From contig JASCOD010000001.1 in assembly GCA_029959615.1 (NCBI GenBank), positions 1,426,001 through 1,490,000 on the forward strand: a stretch of DNA of 64,000 bases, in the 5' to 3' direction. The position numbers were made by a program, and so were the translations under genes. Each line of letters begins with the position of its first letter. Position 1 is the stretch's first letter. This DNA comes from Flavobacteriaceae bacterium PS02338. GTDB taxonomy: Bacteria; Bacteroidota; Bacteroidia; Sphingobacteriales; Sphingobacteriaceae. Shown in pieces: positions 1 through 7,570 of the stretch. The notes below the pieces were generated by a model. The model saw only the letters and a list, made by a program, of their open reading frames with translations. It was not told the origin of the DNA and searched no databases.

Positions 1-1016
1 CGGTTAATATCTTGAATATTGGCCGTATCAAACTTTCTGCTGCGGCAATTGGTGCTTCAAAAGCAACTATTAATATTGCGGTAAATTATGCTAATGAGCG
101 TCAACAATTTGGTAGATCAATTTCTAAATATGGTGCTATTCGTTATAAAATTGCCGAAATGGCAGCCAAAGTTTATGCTGTAGATGCTGCAAACTATCGT
201 GCAGGTCAAAACATTGATGACACTTACGATGCTTTGGTAGCAGAAGGAATGGAACCGGGTAAAGCAAAATTAAAGTCGGTAGAACAGTTTGCGGTAGAAT
301 GTGCGATTTTGAAAGTTTGGGGTTCGGAGGCGTTGGATTATGTAGTGGATGAAGGTGTACAGATTTACGGTGGCATGGGCTACAGTGCAGATGCGCCGAT
401 GGACAGAGCTTACCGTGATGCCCGTATCAATAGAATTTTTGAAGGTACGAATGAGATCAATCGTTTGTTGACTGTGGACATGATGCTAAAGCGTGCCATG
501 AAAGGCGAGTTAGATTTGATGGGCCCCGCAACAGCTGTAGCAAATGAGCTAATGTCTATCCCAGATTTTGGAGAAGAAGATGATACGTTGTTTGCCGCAG
601 AGAAAAAGACCTTACAAAACTTGAAAAAAGCAACCTTAATGGTAGCTGGCGCAGCCGTTCAAAAACTGATGATGAGCTTAAGTAAAGAGCAAGAAATCTT
701 GATGAACATCGCCGATATGGCAAGTTATGTGTATGTGGCCGAGTCGGCGATGCTGAGGACGGAAAAGTTGGTAAGCTTAAAAGGTGAAGCAGCAGCTAAA
801 GGCCAGTTAGACTTAATGCGTATCTATTTCGTAGAAGCAGTTGATGGAGTGGCAAAAGCAGGAAAAGAGGCACTTTGGGCATTTGGCGAAGGTGATGAGT
901 TACGCATGATGTTGGTTGGTTTGCGTAGGTTTACAAAGTTAGAACCATTCAACGTAAAACAAGCCCGTCAGAATGTGGCGCAACAAGTTATCGAAGCGAA
1001 TAAGTATATATTCTAG
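1..1016 (+). CDS. Acyl-CoA dehydrogenase, C-terminal part (5' end outside window)
   Basis: The frame is open from base 3, so the true start lies upstream; about 337 residues are visible. The protein would be an FAD-dependent enzyme of the first step of fatty-acid beta-oxidation. The visible part starts inside the C-terminal helical domain (NIGRIKLSAAAIG, then NYANERQQFG) and carries the conserved YGGMGYSADAPMDRAYRD and FEGTNEINR segments that contact flavin and substrate. It then continues for about 170 residues beyond the usual end of short acyl-CoA dehydrogenases. That long tail is typical of the approximately 600-residue Bacteroidota members related to ACAD9/VLCAD. The substrate chain length cannot be told. 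A strong hairpin follows the stop. Confidence 0.93.
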   Translation, partial: VNILNIGRIKLSAAAIGASKATINIAVNYANERQQFGRSISKYGAIRYKIAEMAAKVYAVDAANYRAGQNIDDTYDALVAEGMEPGKAKLKSVEQFAVECAILKVWGSEALDYVVDEGVQIYGGMGYSADAPMDRAYRDARINRIFEGTNEINRLLTVDMMLKRAMKGELDLMGPATAVANELMSIPDFGEEDDTLFAAEKKTLQNLKKATLMVAGAAVQKLMMSLSKEQEILMNIADMASYVYVAESAMLRTEKLVSLKGEAAAKGQLDLMRIYFVEAVDGVAKAGKEALWAFGEGDELRMMLVGLRRFTKLEPFNVKQARQNVAQQVIEANKYIF

Positions 1017-1048
1017 GGATTAGTTGCTAGGTACTAGGGCTTAGTATT

Positions 1049-1096
1049 AAGGTTTAAAGCTTGGATAATTTTATTTCCAAGCTTTAAACCTTTTTT
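1049..1096 (+). terminator. Intrinsic terminator after acyl-CoA dehydrogenase
   Basis: A perfect 16-bp stem (1049-1064 with 1077-1092) starts AAGGTTTAAAGCTTGG, has a 12-nt AT-rich loop and is followed by a T run. It lies 30 bp after the stop codon. Confidence 0.8.
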
Positions 1097-1112
1097 ATTG
1101 TAATACATCCCA

Positions 1113-1161
1113 CCCTAAACCCTAAACCCTAAACCCTAAACCCTAAACCCTAAACCCTAAA
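1113..1161. repeat. Seven tandem perfect copies of CCCTAAA (telomere-like heptamer)
   Basis: The seven units start at 1113, 1120, 1127, 1134, 1141, 1148 and 1155 and are identical. On the other strand the unit is TTTAGGG, the same heptamer as plant-type telomere repeats. It lies between a terminator and the promoter region of an FKBP lipoprotein, 57 bp before that start codon. It is a simple-sequence repeat that could vary in copy number. Confidence 0.97.
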
Positions 1162-1217
1162 ACTGTTAAATTTGGTTAAATATTGTAGCATCGGGTTTAA
1201 AAGTTTATTTTTGTTGG

Positions 1218-1688
1218 ATGAAGTTGAAAACGAAGTTTTTGCTGATGCTTGTTATGGTTGTTTCCGTAGTAAGTTCATGCAGTAAAGATGATTATGATGC
1301 TGAGAAACAAGCCGCAAAAGATGAAGCTCTAATTGTAGAATTTATTGCAAAGAATAATATTCAAGCAACTAAACACAGTTCTGGCTTATATTATCAAATT
1401 ATTAATCAAGGTACAGCTGCTAGTGTTTCGGCATCTTCTACTGTTGGGGTAGTTTATACAGGCAAGTTGTTAGATGGAACTCAGTTTGATAAATCAGCTT
1501 CAACGGTAACCTTCCCTTTAACGGGTGTGATACAAGGTTGGACTATCGGAGTTCCTTTGATTAAAGTTGGTGGCCGTATTAGATTGATCGTTCCTTCTGT
1601 TTTAGCCTATGGAAATACCTCTCCTGGAGCTGGCATACCTAAAAACTCCGTTTTAGACTTTACTATCGATTTACTTCAAGCACAATAA
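1218..1688 (+). CDS. FKBP-type peptidyl-prolyl cis-trans isomerase, lipoprotein
   Basis: A 156-residue protein with a short hydrophobic signal ending in VSSCSKDD, a lipobox with Cys at about residue 21. It is therefore probably anchored in the envelope facing the periplasm or the surface. Residues about 50-156 form one FKBP domain: YTGKLLDGTQFDKS, then VIQGWTIGVPLIKVGG and RLIVPSVLAYG, which are the strands and active-site bulge of the family, and a closing LDFTIDLLQ strand. It would catalyse proline isomerisation during folding of exported proteins. The next gene, 6 bp downstream, is a second FKBP lipoprotein, so the two are almost surely co-transcribed. Confidence 0.92.
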   Translation: MKLKTKFLLMLVMVVSVVSSCSKDDYDAEKQAAKDEALIVEFIAKNNIQATKHSSGLYYQIINQGTAASVSASSTVGVVYTGKLLDGTQFDKSASTVTFPLTGVIQGWTIGVPLIKVGGRIRLIVPSVLAYGNTSPGAGIPKNSVLDFTIDLLQAQ

Positions 1689-1694
1689 AATTTA

Positions 1695-2567
1695 ATGCGT
1701 AAAATAACTACATACATCATTGCAATTTTTGCTATTCTATTGATTTTCAGTTCTTGTAAGAAAGAGTACGAAACCATTGAAGAGCTAGATAATACCAATC
1801 TACAGGCCTATAAAGCTGCTCATGCTAATCTAACATTTAAAGATACCGCAGGCTATAGCTATAGTATTTCTCCAGGCGAAATTGGTACAGGGGGCCATGT
1901 GGTAAATTCTGATTCTGTATATTATTCATATACTTTTAAGTCTGTTTCTGGTACAGTTTATAACCAAACAAGCGAATTAATGGTTCCTGCAACGCTTCTA
2001 GGTTATACGGATCGATTTGCTATTGGTTCTACAGCTTACGTTTTTAAGCCTATTCGTGAAGTGCTTGCTAAGTTACAAAGAGGAGGTAAAGCAACGCTAA
2101 TTCTACCTTCTAGAATGGCATTTGGAAAAAATGGACTTACAACTTTTAACATAGGCTCTAATGAAACCATTGTTGTTGAATTAGGTTTGTATACCTTTAA
2201 ACACCGCCACAAGGCAGATGATTACGAGATTGCAGCTTTTAAAACTAAAAATAACCTGACTAATTTAATTGGAGGAGAGAACGAAGTTCGTTATACAATT
2301 ATTACTCCGGGGACAGGTACAGAGGAAATTAAAGAACACTCTACGTTGATTGTGAATTATACAGGTAGATATTTGGACGGAACTGTTTTTGACGCTGGTA
2401 CAGGGGTAACTTTTAGATTGGATCAGCTAATTAAAGGATGGCAGGTGGTTCTGCCAGGAAAAATTAAAGCTGGAGGAAAGGCGAGACTTGTGATCCCTTC
2501 TTACCTAGGTTATGGATCTAGTCCACTAGATTTTGATATAGAGGTTACCAGTGTAACAAATGATTAA
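1695..2567 (+). CDS. Tandem FKBP-type PPIase lipoprotein with a degenerate first domain
   Basis: A 290-residue lipoprotein (ILLIFSSCKKEYE, Cys near residue 21). The second half (about 180-288) is a clear FKBP domain with VNYTGRYLDGTVFDAG, LIKGWQVVLPGKIKAGG and LVIPSYLGYG. The first half (about 50-165) follows the same plan (SYTFKSVSGTVYNQTS, then AKLQRGGKATLILPSRMAFG) but lacks the usual YxGxLxDGxxFD signature, so it is probably a substrate-binding or structural copy rather than an active isomerase. It is the second gene of a two-gene FKBP unit and ends in a bidirectional terminator. Two-domain FKBP lipoproteins are known in Bacteroidota; the degeneration of domain 1 is read from the sequence. 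Confidence 0.9.
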   Translation: MRKITTYIIAIFAILLIFSSCKKEYETIEELDNTNLQAYKAAHANLTFKDTAGYSYSISPGEIGTGGHVVNSDSVYYSYTFKSVSGTVYNQTSELMVPATLLGYTDRFAIGSTAYVFKPIREVLAKLQRGGKATLILPSRMAFGKNGLTTFNIGSNETIVVELGLYTFKHRHKADDYEIAAFKTKNNLTNLIGGENEVRYTIITPGTGTEEIKEHSTLIVNYTGRYLDGTVFDAGTGVTFRLDQLIKGWQVVLPGKIKAGGKARLVIPSYLGYGSSPLDFDIEVTSVTND

Positions 2568-2570
2568 AAT

Positions 2571-2602
2571 AAAAAAGTCCCGAAACATTCGGGACTTTTT
2601 TA
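2571..2602. terminator. Bidirectional intrinsic terminator between convergent genes
   Basis: GTCCCGAA (2577-2584) pairs with TTCGGGAC (2588-2595), with an A run on the left and a T run on the right, so it can work on both strands. It serves the FKBP pair (+) and the photolyase (-), whose stop codon lies at its right edge. Confidence 0.9.
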
Positions 2603-4009
2603 TTTTAATGCTTTCTTGTAGGTTTCTAATGCTCTTTTTCGGGCAAATTCATGATTGATAATGGGGATAGGGACAATGGCCTTTTGATATTCGGGAGCCC
2701 ATTTAAAAACGTATTCCATCTTAGGATCAAATTTTTTCAATTGCAATTCTGGATTGAACACCCTGAAATACGGCGCTGCATCATTGCCGCTACCACAGGC
2801 CCATTGCCAACCACCGATATTACTTGCCTGTTCATAATCCAATAGTTTCTCTGCAAAATAGGTTTCACCCCAACGCCAGTCAATTAGCAAATGTTTGCAT
2901 AAAAAACTGGCTACGACCATTCGTACACGATTGTGCATGAAACCAGTATTGTTAAGTTCTCTCATCCCAGCGTCAACTAAAGGGTAGCCCGTTTCACCTT
3001 TACACCAAAGCTCGAACTCTCTTTCGTCGTTTTTCCACTGGATACGGTCATAATCAGGCTTGAATGATTGATCTACGGTTTGAGGGAAGTGCCATAAAAT
3101 CATCATGTAGAATTCTCTCCAAGCTAGTTCGGATACCCATTTCTCTGCTTTCTGTGAAAGTGCTTCGCTAACTACCTTTCGGATACTAACGGTTCCAAAT
3201 CTTAGATGAAGCCCTATATGTGTAGTCGCGTTTTTAGCAGGAAAATCTCGGTCTTTTTCATAACCGTTTAACTTATCTGCAAAGCTTGAGGAAGGAAATT
3301 TAGTGTCGCTGTTAGCAAAGCCGATATCCTCTAAAGTTGGAAAGTTAAATTTTCCTCCCCCTGCCCCCTCGGAGAGAGGGATAGGTATATCGCAATCTGC
3401 ACCCTGTGTCTCCCCTTGGGGAGAATTAAAGAGAGGGGATGTTGAAGCAGTTCGATATAAATTCTTGAAATATTTTTCGGTGGGGTAAGACTTTAAATAG
3501 AATTCATTCAACTTCTGTTGCCACTGTTTGTAGTAAGGTGTAAAGACCGTATAAGGTGTACCGTCAGCTTTTTTAACTTCACCTTTTTCAAAAATTACCT
3601 GATCTTTATAAGTATGGAGGCTAATCCCTTTTTTCTCTAACAGCTCCGAGATATGTTTGTCTCGTTTTCTAGCATAAGGTTCATAGTCATGATTGGTAAA
3701 CACTGCGTTTACTTTAAAGCTTTGCACAACTTCTTCCCAAGCTTGTTCGGTGGAGCCGTACTTAATCAATAACGAAGCGCCTTTGGCAATCAGCTGCTCA
3801 TTAATTTTTGTCAGCTGCTGATGTATGAAATCAACCCTTGCATCGGCTTTATTACTTAGTTTATTGAGAATTGTGGTGTCAAAAATAAAAAGTAATAACG
3901 TAGGTTGATCCGCTTTTAGGGCATGGTATAAAGCAGCGTTGTCGTCTAACCTTAAATCTCTTCTTAGCCAATAAACATTAATAACTGGTTTCTCATTTTT
4001 TTTGCTCAT
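2600..4009 (-). CDS. phrB: Deoxyribodipyrimidine photolyase (cryptochrome/photolyase family)
   Basis: A 469-residue flavoenzyme that uses blue light to split pyrimidine dimers in DNA. The N-terminal alpha/beta antenna domain begins VYWLRRDLRLDDNAAL. The C-terminal helical FAD domain holds HLRFGTVS, WVSELAWREFYMM, GETGYPLVDAGMRELNNTGFMHNRVRM and WQWACGSGNDAAPYFRVFNP, all typical of class I CPD photolyases. Between the domains, residues about 188-220 (SPLFNSPQGETQGADCD and the following SEGAGGG) look foreign: they are the in-frame translation of a GC-rich repeat element listed separately. The start codon overlaps the 3' end of the upstream epimerase gene by 17 bp, so the two are translationally linked. 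A strict (6-4) photolyase or cryptochrome role is less likely but cannot be excluded by eye. Confidence 0.93.
   Translation of the reverse strand: MSKKNEKPVINVYWLRRDLRLDDNAALYHALKADQPTLLLFIFDTTILNKLSNKADARVDFIHQQLTKINEQLIAKGASLLIKYGSTEQAWEEVVQSFKVNAVFTNHDYEPYARKRDKHISELLEKKGISLHTYKDQVIFEKGEVKKADGTPYTVFTPYYKQWQQKLNEFYLKSYPTEKYFKNLYRTASTSPLFNSPQGETQGADCDIPIPLSEGAGGGKFNFPTLEDIGFANSDTKFPSSSFADKLNGYEKDRDFPAKNATTHIGLHLRFGTVSIRKVVSEALSQKAEKWVSELAWREFYMMILWHFPQTVDQSFKPDYDRIQWKNDEREFELWCKGETGYPLVDAGMRELNNTGFMHNRVRMVVASFLCKHLLIDWRWGETYFAEKLLDYEQASNIGGWQWACGSGNDAAPYFRVFNPELQLKKFDPKMEYVFKWAPEYQKAIVPIPIINHEFARKRALETYKKALK
3354..3441. repeat. GC-rich repeat element inserted in frame inside the photolyase gene
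   Basis: About 88 bp made of runs of CT/CCC and GAG/GGG arms: CCCCCTCGGAGAGAGGG and CTCCCCTTGGGGAG, the latter a perfect short palindrome. The composition contrasts with the AT-rich gene around it. The arms resemble the intergenic element at about 8568-8603. In the minus-strand frame it has no stop codon and adds roughly 30 residues to the photolyase interdomain linker. Boundaries are approximate; no flanking target duplication was clear by eye. Confidence 0.7.
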
Positions 4010-4907
4010 AAATGGCTTTTAGTGCATCTTCAATATTCAAATATCTGAATTGGAAACCTGTATTTAGTATTTTTTGTGAAGAAGTGTTGGTGCTGATTAA
4101 AGGTAAGATACTCATCTCTCCTAAAATTGCCTTTAAAACAAACTTTGGAACGTTGAATGGCCAAATTGGGCGGTGTAATATCTTTCCCAGAGTTTTAGTG
4201 AAAGTTTGATTGGTTACAGGCGATGGAGCAGCGGCATTATAAGAATCAAACATAGTTTTATCTTCTACTGCCTTTACGAAAATACTCACTAGATCGGCTA
4301 TATGTATCCAAGGCATCCATTGTTTGCCGGTTCCTAAGGCTGCACCAGCAAAGTAGCTGATAGGTTTCTCCATAGCGGCTAAAGCGCCACCTCTTTCGCT
4401 AAGTACAATTCCGATTCTGATTTTGACTACTCTAATGCCTAAAACAATTCCTTGGTCGGCTGCTTTTTCCCAAGCGAGGCAACAATCCGCCATAAAACCT
4501 GTGCCAGATAAGCTTTCTTCATCTAGTACTTCATCTTCTCTATCTCCGTAAATGCCTACAGCTGAAGCTGAGATATAACTTTCAATTGTAGTGTTGGTTT
4601 CTTTTATTGCGTTAAAAATTAACTCGGCAGCCTTTACTCTACTATCAATAATTTGCTGTTTGCGTTCAGCTGTCCAAGGTTTATCAGCTATGCCTTCGCC
4701 AGTTAAGTTAATGATGGTATCGATTCCATCTAACGCTCGGTTGTCTATCGTCTGTTGGTAAACATCCCAAAGAAACACTTTAACACCTTCTTTTTGAATA
4801 GCTTTTCTTGCCAAAATAGACACTTGATGTCCGTCGGCTAATAATTTTGAAACGAGTTGTTCGCCGACTAACCCTGTAGCACCTGCAATAAGAATGTTTT
4901 TTGCCAT
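3993..4907 (-). CDS. TIGR01777-type NAD(P)-dependent epimerase (SDR superfamily)
   Basis: A 304-residue extended-SDR protein. The N-terminus has the Rossmann motif ILIAGATGLVGEQLVSKL. It is followed by DTIINLTGEGIADKPWTAERKQQIIDSR and SASAVGIYGD, which are signatures of the YfcH/TIGR01777 family rather than true sugar epimerases; PWIHIADLV follows in the C-terminal half. The substrate is unknown. It sits directly upstream of, and overlaps, the photolyase gene on the same strand. SDR and photolyase genes are often neighbours in Bacteroidota (recall), which suggests a shared stress or light-response role, but this is inference. Confidence 0.88.
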   Translation of the reverse strand: MAKNILIAGATGLVGEQLVSKLLADGHQVSILARKAIQKEGVKVFLWDVYQQTIDNRALDGIDTIINLTGEGIADKPWTAERKQQIIDSRVKAAELIFNAIKETNTTIESYISASAVGIYGDREDEVLDEESLSGTGFMADCCLAWEKAADQGIVLGIRVVKIRIGIVLSERGGALAAMEKPISYFAGAALGTGKQWMPWIHIADLVSIFVKAVEDKTMFDSYNAAAPSPVTNQTFTKTLGKILHRPIWPFNVPKFVLKAILGEMSILPLISTNTSSQKILNTGFQFRYLNIEDALKAIYEQKK

Positions 4908-5029
4908 ATCTACTAAACCTTAAAGTTAAGATTTAGTTTGTTTATCCCTAGTTTTAAGTACATATATACCTAGTTTTAGAACACATTGACGAAGCATTAA
5001 AGCTGTTTTAGAAGAGTTGAGTTTAAACG

Positions 5030-5123
5030 GATTGCTTCACGCTCACGCTTTATCCGAAACGCTTCAGTTCGCAATGACGTTCTTGTTTTCCGTCATTGCG
5101 AGGAGAGTAGCGACGCGGCAATC
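5030..5123. repeat. REP/BIME-like palindromic repeat
   Basis: About 94 bp bounded by GATTGC (5030-5035) and GCAATC (5118-5123). The core has CGCAATGACG (5070-5079) facing CGTCATTGCG (5091-5100), so the element folds into a long interrupted hairpin. Elements containing CGTCATTGCGAG are scattered through many bacterial genomes (recall). It fills the gap between the epimerase promoter and the 3' end of the alpha/beta hydrolase gene. The rest of 4908-5139 shows nothing distinctive. Confidence 0.8.
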
Positions 5124-5139
5124 TATCATACTATGTGAC

Positions 5140-5919
5140 TTAATTTTTCAACCAATCCAATATATAGTCAGCAGTTTGTTTCCAGTTGGGTAAGCCAAGC
5201 ACAAAGTGATTGTTACCTTCAAATTCTTTAAAATCGGTTATTGATTGGTTGTTTTTATATTTTTTGTAATTGCTATGATTTAAGGAAGCAGGCATAATGT
5301 TATCGGTAGATCCCGCAACAAATAATAGCGGTGCATGCGCTTTTTTGAAATCAATTTTTGCGGCACTGGTTAAGCCGTCTCTAGAGATCCTTTTAGATTC
5401 TGGAATAACGTTTTCATCGTATGCTTTTTGTTGATCTGCTAATGACATCCCATTAGTGAATGCATATTGCCATTGAGGGAAAGACATCAAAAAGGTTTTG
5501 TTAGCAGAAGTAAACAAGCCTAGGGGACCCCAAGTAGCTTTGAAAAATGAAAATTTAGTGGTGATTACACCTTGTGGCGGTACAGAATGGATAGCCACGG
5601 CAGCTGCCGCCAAACCACGTTGCAATAACAATTGAGTAATTAACCCTCCCATCGAGTGACCAACGATGATTGGTTTTTCTGGTAAAGACTTGATGATGTT
5701 TTCAAAGTAATCTACTACTTGATTTAATCTTAAAGAAGCGATGTCTTTGTTTGGATGTGTAGTTCTTAACTCTGCTGGACTTCCATCTTTAAACGGCCAA
5801 GCAGGAACAATGGTGTTGTAACCTTGCTCTTCGAAATATTGTTGCCAAGCGGTCCATCCTAGATGACTTACGAAATTACCTGTTACAAATAGTACGGTTT
5901 TAGAATTGATTGTTCTCAT
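5140..5919 (-). CDS. Alpha/beta hydrolase
   Basis: A 259-residue protein without a signal peptide, so probably cytoplasmic. The alpha/beta-hydrolase fold is shown by VGHSMGG with nucleophile Ser89, the acid in FVAGSTDNIMP (Asp206) and the base in EGNNHFVLG (His238), in the usual order and spacing. A long helical cap lies between about residues 120 and 185. The substrate cannot be told; carboxylesterase-like activity is likely. The Crp/Fnr regulator on the same strand ends 76 bp upstream, so the two may be co-transcribed and the hydrolase may be one of its targets. Confidence 0.85.
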   Translation of the reverse strand: MRTINSKTVLFVTGNFVSHLGWTAWQQYFEEQGYNTIVPAWPFKDGSPAELRTTHPNKDIASLRLNQVVDYFENIIKSLPEKPIIVGHSMGGLITQLLLQRGLAAAAVAIHSVPPQGVITTKFSFFKATWGPLGLFTSANKTFLMSFPQWQYAFTNGMSLADQQKAYDENVIPESKRISRDGLTSAAKIDFKKAHAPLLFVAGSTDNIMPASLNHSNYKKYKNNQSITDFKEFEGNNHFVLGLPNWKQTADYILDWLKN

Positions 5920-5995
5920 GACTTTGTTTTTTTAAATTGAACAAGTCAAAATTCCGTACTAAAACTGTCAATAATTTTAACCTGGGTTAAAATCG

Positions 5996-6583
5996 TTATT
6001 TGCTCACCATTCTTTTTCTGATTCTGCTTAACGAAGGGCCTTGTATACCTAAGTAGGAGGCAATATGGTATAGGGGGATAGCATTTGCTAATTGTGGATG
6101 AGCGTCAATTAAATCTTTATAGCGTTGTTCGGGCGTATTGAAAATGAAATCCTCGGTTCTGGTCATTGCCATGTTGAAAGCCCTTTCTGCAATTAGCCTA
6201 CCGAAATGTTCCCATTGATGGGATAATTGGTATAGCTTTTCGAGTTGACTATAAGTGATGTAAAGTACGCTGGCATCAGTCATTGATTCGGTATGGTAAT
6301 TACAAGGTGCTTGGTTCACGAAACTTTTGTAGGAGACGATGATTTGTTGCGGAGAGAAGAAAAAGATATTCTTCTCTTCGCCAGTTTCTGTATTTACATA
6401 ATAGGTACGGAAAACACCATCGATAATGAACCCTAGATTTTTACAGACGTTTTTGTATTCGTTATAAAATTCACCTTTTTGATAGGTCTTTGCTTGCCAA
6501 TATTCGCGAGATAAGCTGAAATTCTCCTCGTCTATACCTGCAAAAGCGGCCAAAGCATGTTTTAAGAGCTCAATTTGTTCCAT
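5996..6583 (-). CDS. Crp/Fnr family transcriptional regulator
   Basis: A 195-residue regulator. The N-terminal two thirds form a cyclic-nucleotide-binding-like beta-roll (KTYQKGEFYNEYKNVCKNLGFIIDGVFRTYY is spread over it, with IIVSYKSFVNQ following). The C-terminal helix-turn-helix is NAIPLYHIASYLGIQGPSLSRIRKRM. Members of this short Bacteroidota group usually lack the full cAMP-binding signature, so the ligand is unknown. It lies between a secreted esterase gene (upstream, 36 bp) and an alpha/beta hydrolase gene (downstream, 76 bp), all on the minus strand. Confidence 0.87.
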   Translation of the reverse strand: MEQIELLKHALAAFAGIDEENFSLSREYWQAKTYQKGEFYNEYKNVCKNLGFIIDGVFRTYYVNTETGEEKNIFFFSPQQIIVSYKSFVNQAPCNYHTESMTDASVLYITYSQLEKLYQLSHQWEHFGRLIAERAFNMAMTRTEDFIFNTPEQRYKDLIDAHPQLANAIPLYHIASYLGIQGPSLSRIRKRMVSK

Positions 6584-6619
6584 AGCTAAATATAGCCAAA
6601 TGGATTTGTTATTTGATGC

Positions 6620-7429
6620 CTACTTTTTGGTGTATTTCTTAAAGAAATCGATAATAGCTTGGTTAGCATTTTTAGGGTATTCGTGGCCACCATTATGAAT
6701 GAACAACTTAAAATCGTTGCCATCCTTTCCTTTGTAGAAAGTAAGATTGCTATCTATTTTGTTGCCATTTGCGATGTCGCATCCATTAACTCTTAGCATC
6801 TTGTTATAAGTTATTTTCTGCCATTCTGGTTTTACCAAAGGATCGTTTTCTCCCATCAAATGGAAACCAGGTTTTGGGGTGTTTAGTTTAGGAATTAGTT
6901 TCCCACCAGCAGTGGCAGTTGGCGCAAAAGCCGCAAATTGATCTGGTCGTGTAACCCAAAGTAAGTAGGTAAAGCCACCTCCGTTAGAATGTCCAGTAGC
7001 GTAAATCCTGCTGTTGTCTATTTTGTAATCAGCTCGAAGTGTTTTTAGCATGGCATCAAAAAACTGTAGGTCTCTATTCGAATCGTTTTGATTAGTCATT
7101 ACCCATCCGCTTTTTTTGCCTTCAGGATCAGTTAATACACCTATGGTATTTAATCCTTGAGGACAAATGAAAATCGCCTCTGGCCAAAGTTTGTCAAAAC
7201 CTCTTGTTCTATACATATTCAACATGGTGCCACCATGGCCATGAAATGCAAATATGATAGGAGTAGGTTTGGTTTTGGCAGTTGCTGGGATATAAACCAG
7301 TGCTTTTCTAGTCTGACCGTTAATGGTCCACTCTACAGTTTTAGGTAATTCTTGAGCTAGAGAAGTTCCAAATGAAATGAACATTAATAATGTCCAAAGT
7401 TTGATTTTTAAGGCCTGATTTGTTTTCAT
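6620..7429 (-). CDS. Secreted esterase, PHB-depolymerase/LpqC-like alpha/beta hydrolase
   Basis: A 269-residue protein with an N-terminal signal peptide ending near SLAQ (residue 26), so exported. The fold is a serine hydrolase: oxyanion region FAFHGHGG, nucleophile in GHSNGGG (Ser148), acid in MGENDPLV (Asp196) and base in HNGGHEYP (His249). Proteins with this layout include polyhydroxybutyrate depolymerases and feruloyl or acetyl-xylan esterases of the CE1 type. The short catalytic domain, with no carbohydrate-binding module or T9SS tail, suggests a periplasmic esterase. The gene is the first of a minus-strand run with the Crp/Fnr gene. Confidence 0.85.
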   Translation of the reverse strand: MKTNQALKIKLWTLLMFISFGTSLAQELPKTVEWTINGQTRKALVYIPATAKTKPTPIIFAFHGHGGTMLNMYRTRGFDKLWPEAIFICPQGLNTIGVLTDPEGKKSGWVMTNQNDSNRDLQFFDAMLKTLRADYKIDNSRIYATGHSNGGGFTYLLWVTRPDQFAAFAPTATAGGKLIPKLNTPKPGFHLMGENDPLVKPEWQKITYNKMLRVNGCDIANGNKIDSNLTFYKGKDGNDFKLFIHNGGHEYPKNANQAIIDFFKKYTKK

Positions 7430-7570
7430 ATCCTCATAGAGTGAACTTTTTTGATAAAGTTTAATGGCTCAACTAATTATCCTTGAAAAAGCTAAATTGA
7501 GACTAATAAAGCACTTTTTAAGTAAACAATACCAATTTAAAAGCGTTACATTTATAAGCCTTTTTAGATT

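Noticed and set aside
1113..1161. A real telomere or linear-replicon end
   Set aside because: Ordinary unique coding sequence continues on both sides and the array is only 49 bp.
5030..5123. Remnant insertion sequence
   Set aside because: No transposase fragment or terminal repeats of IS type; the structure fits a REP/BIME-like palindromic repeat.
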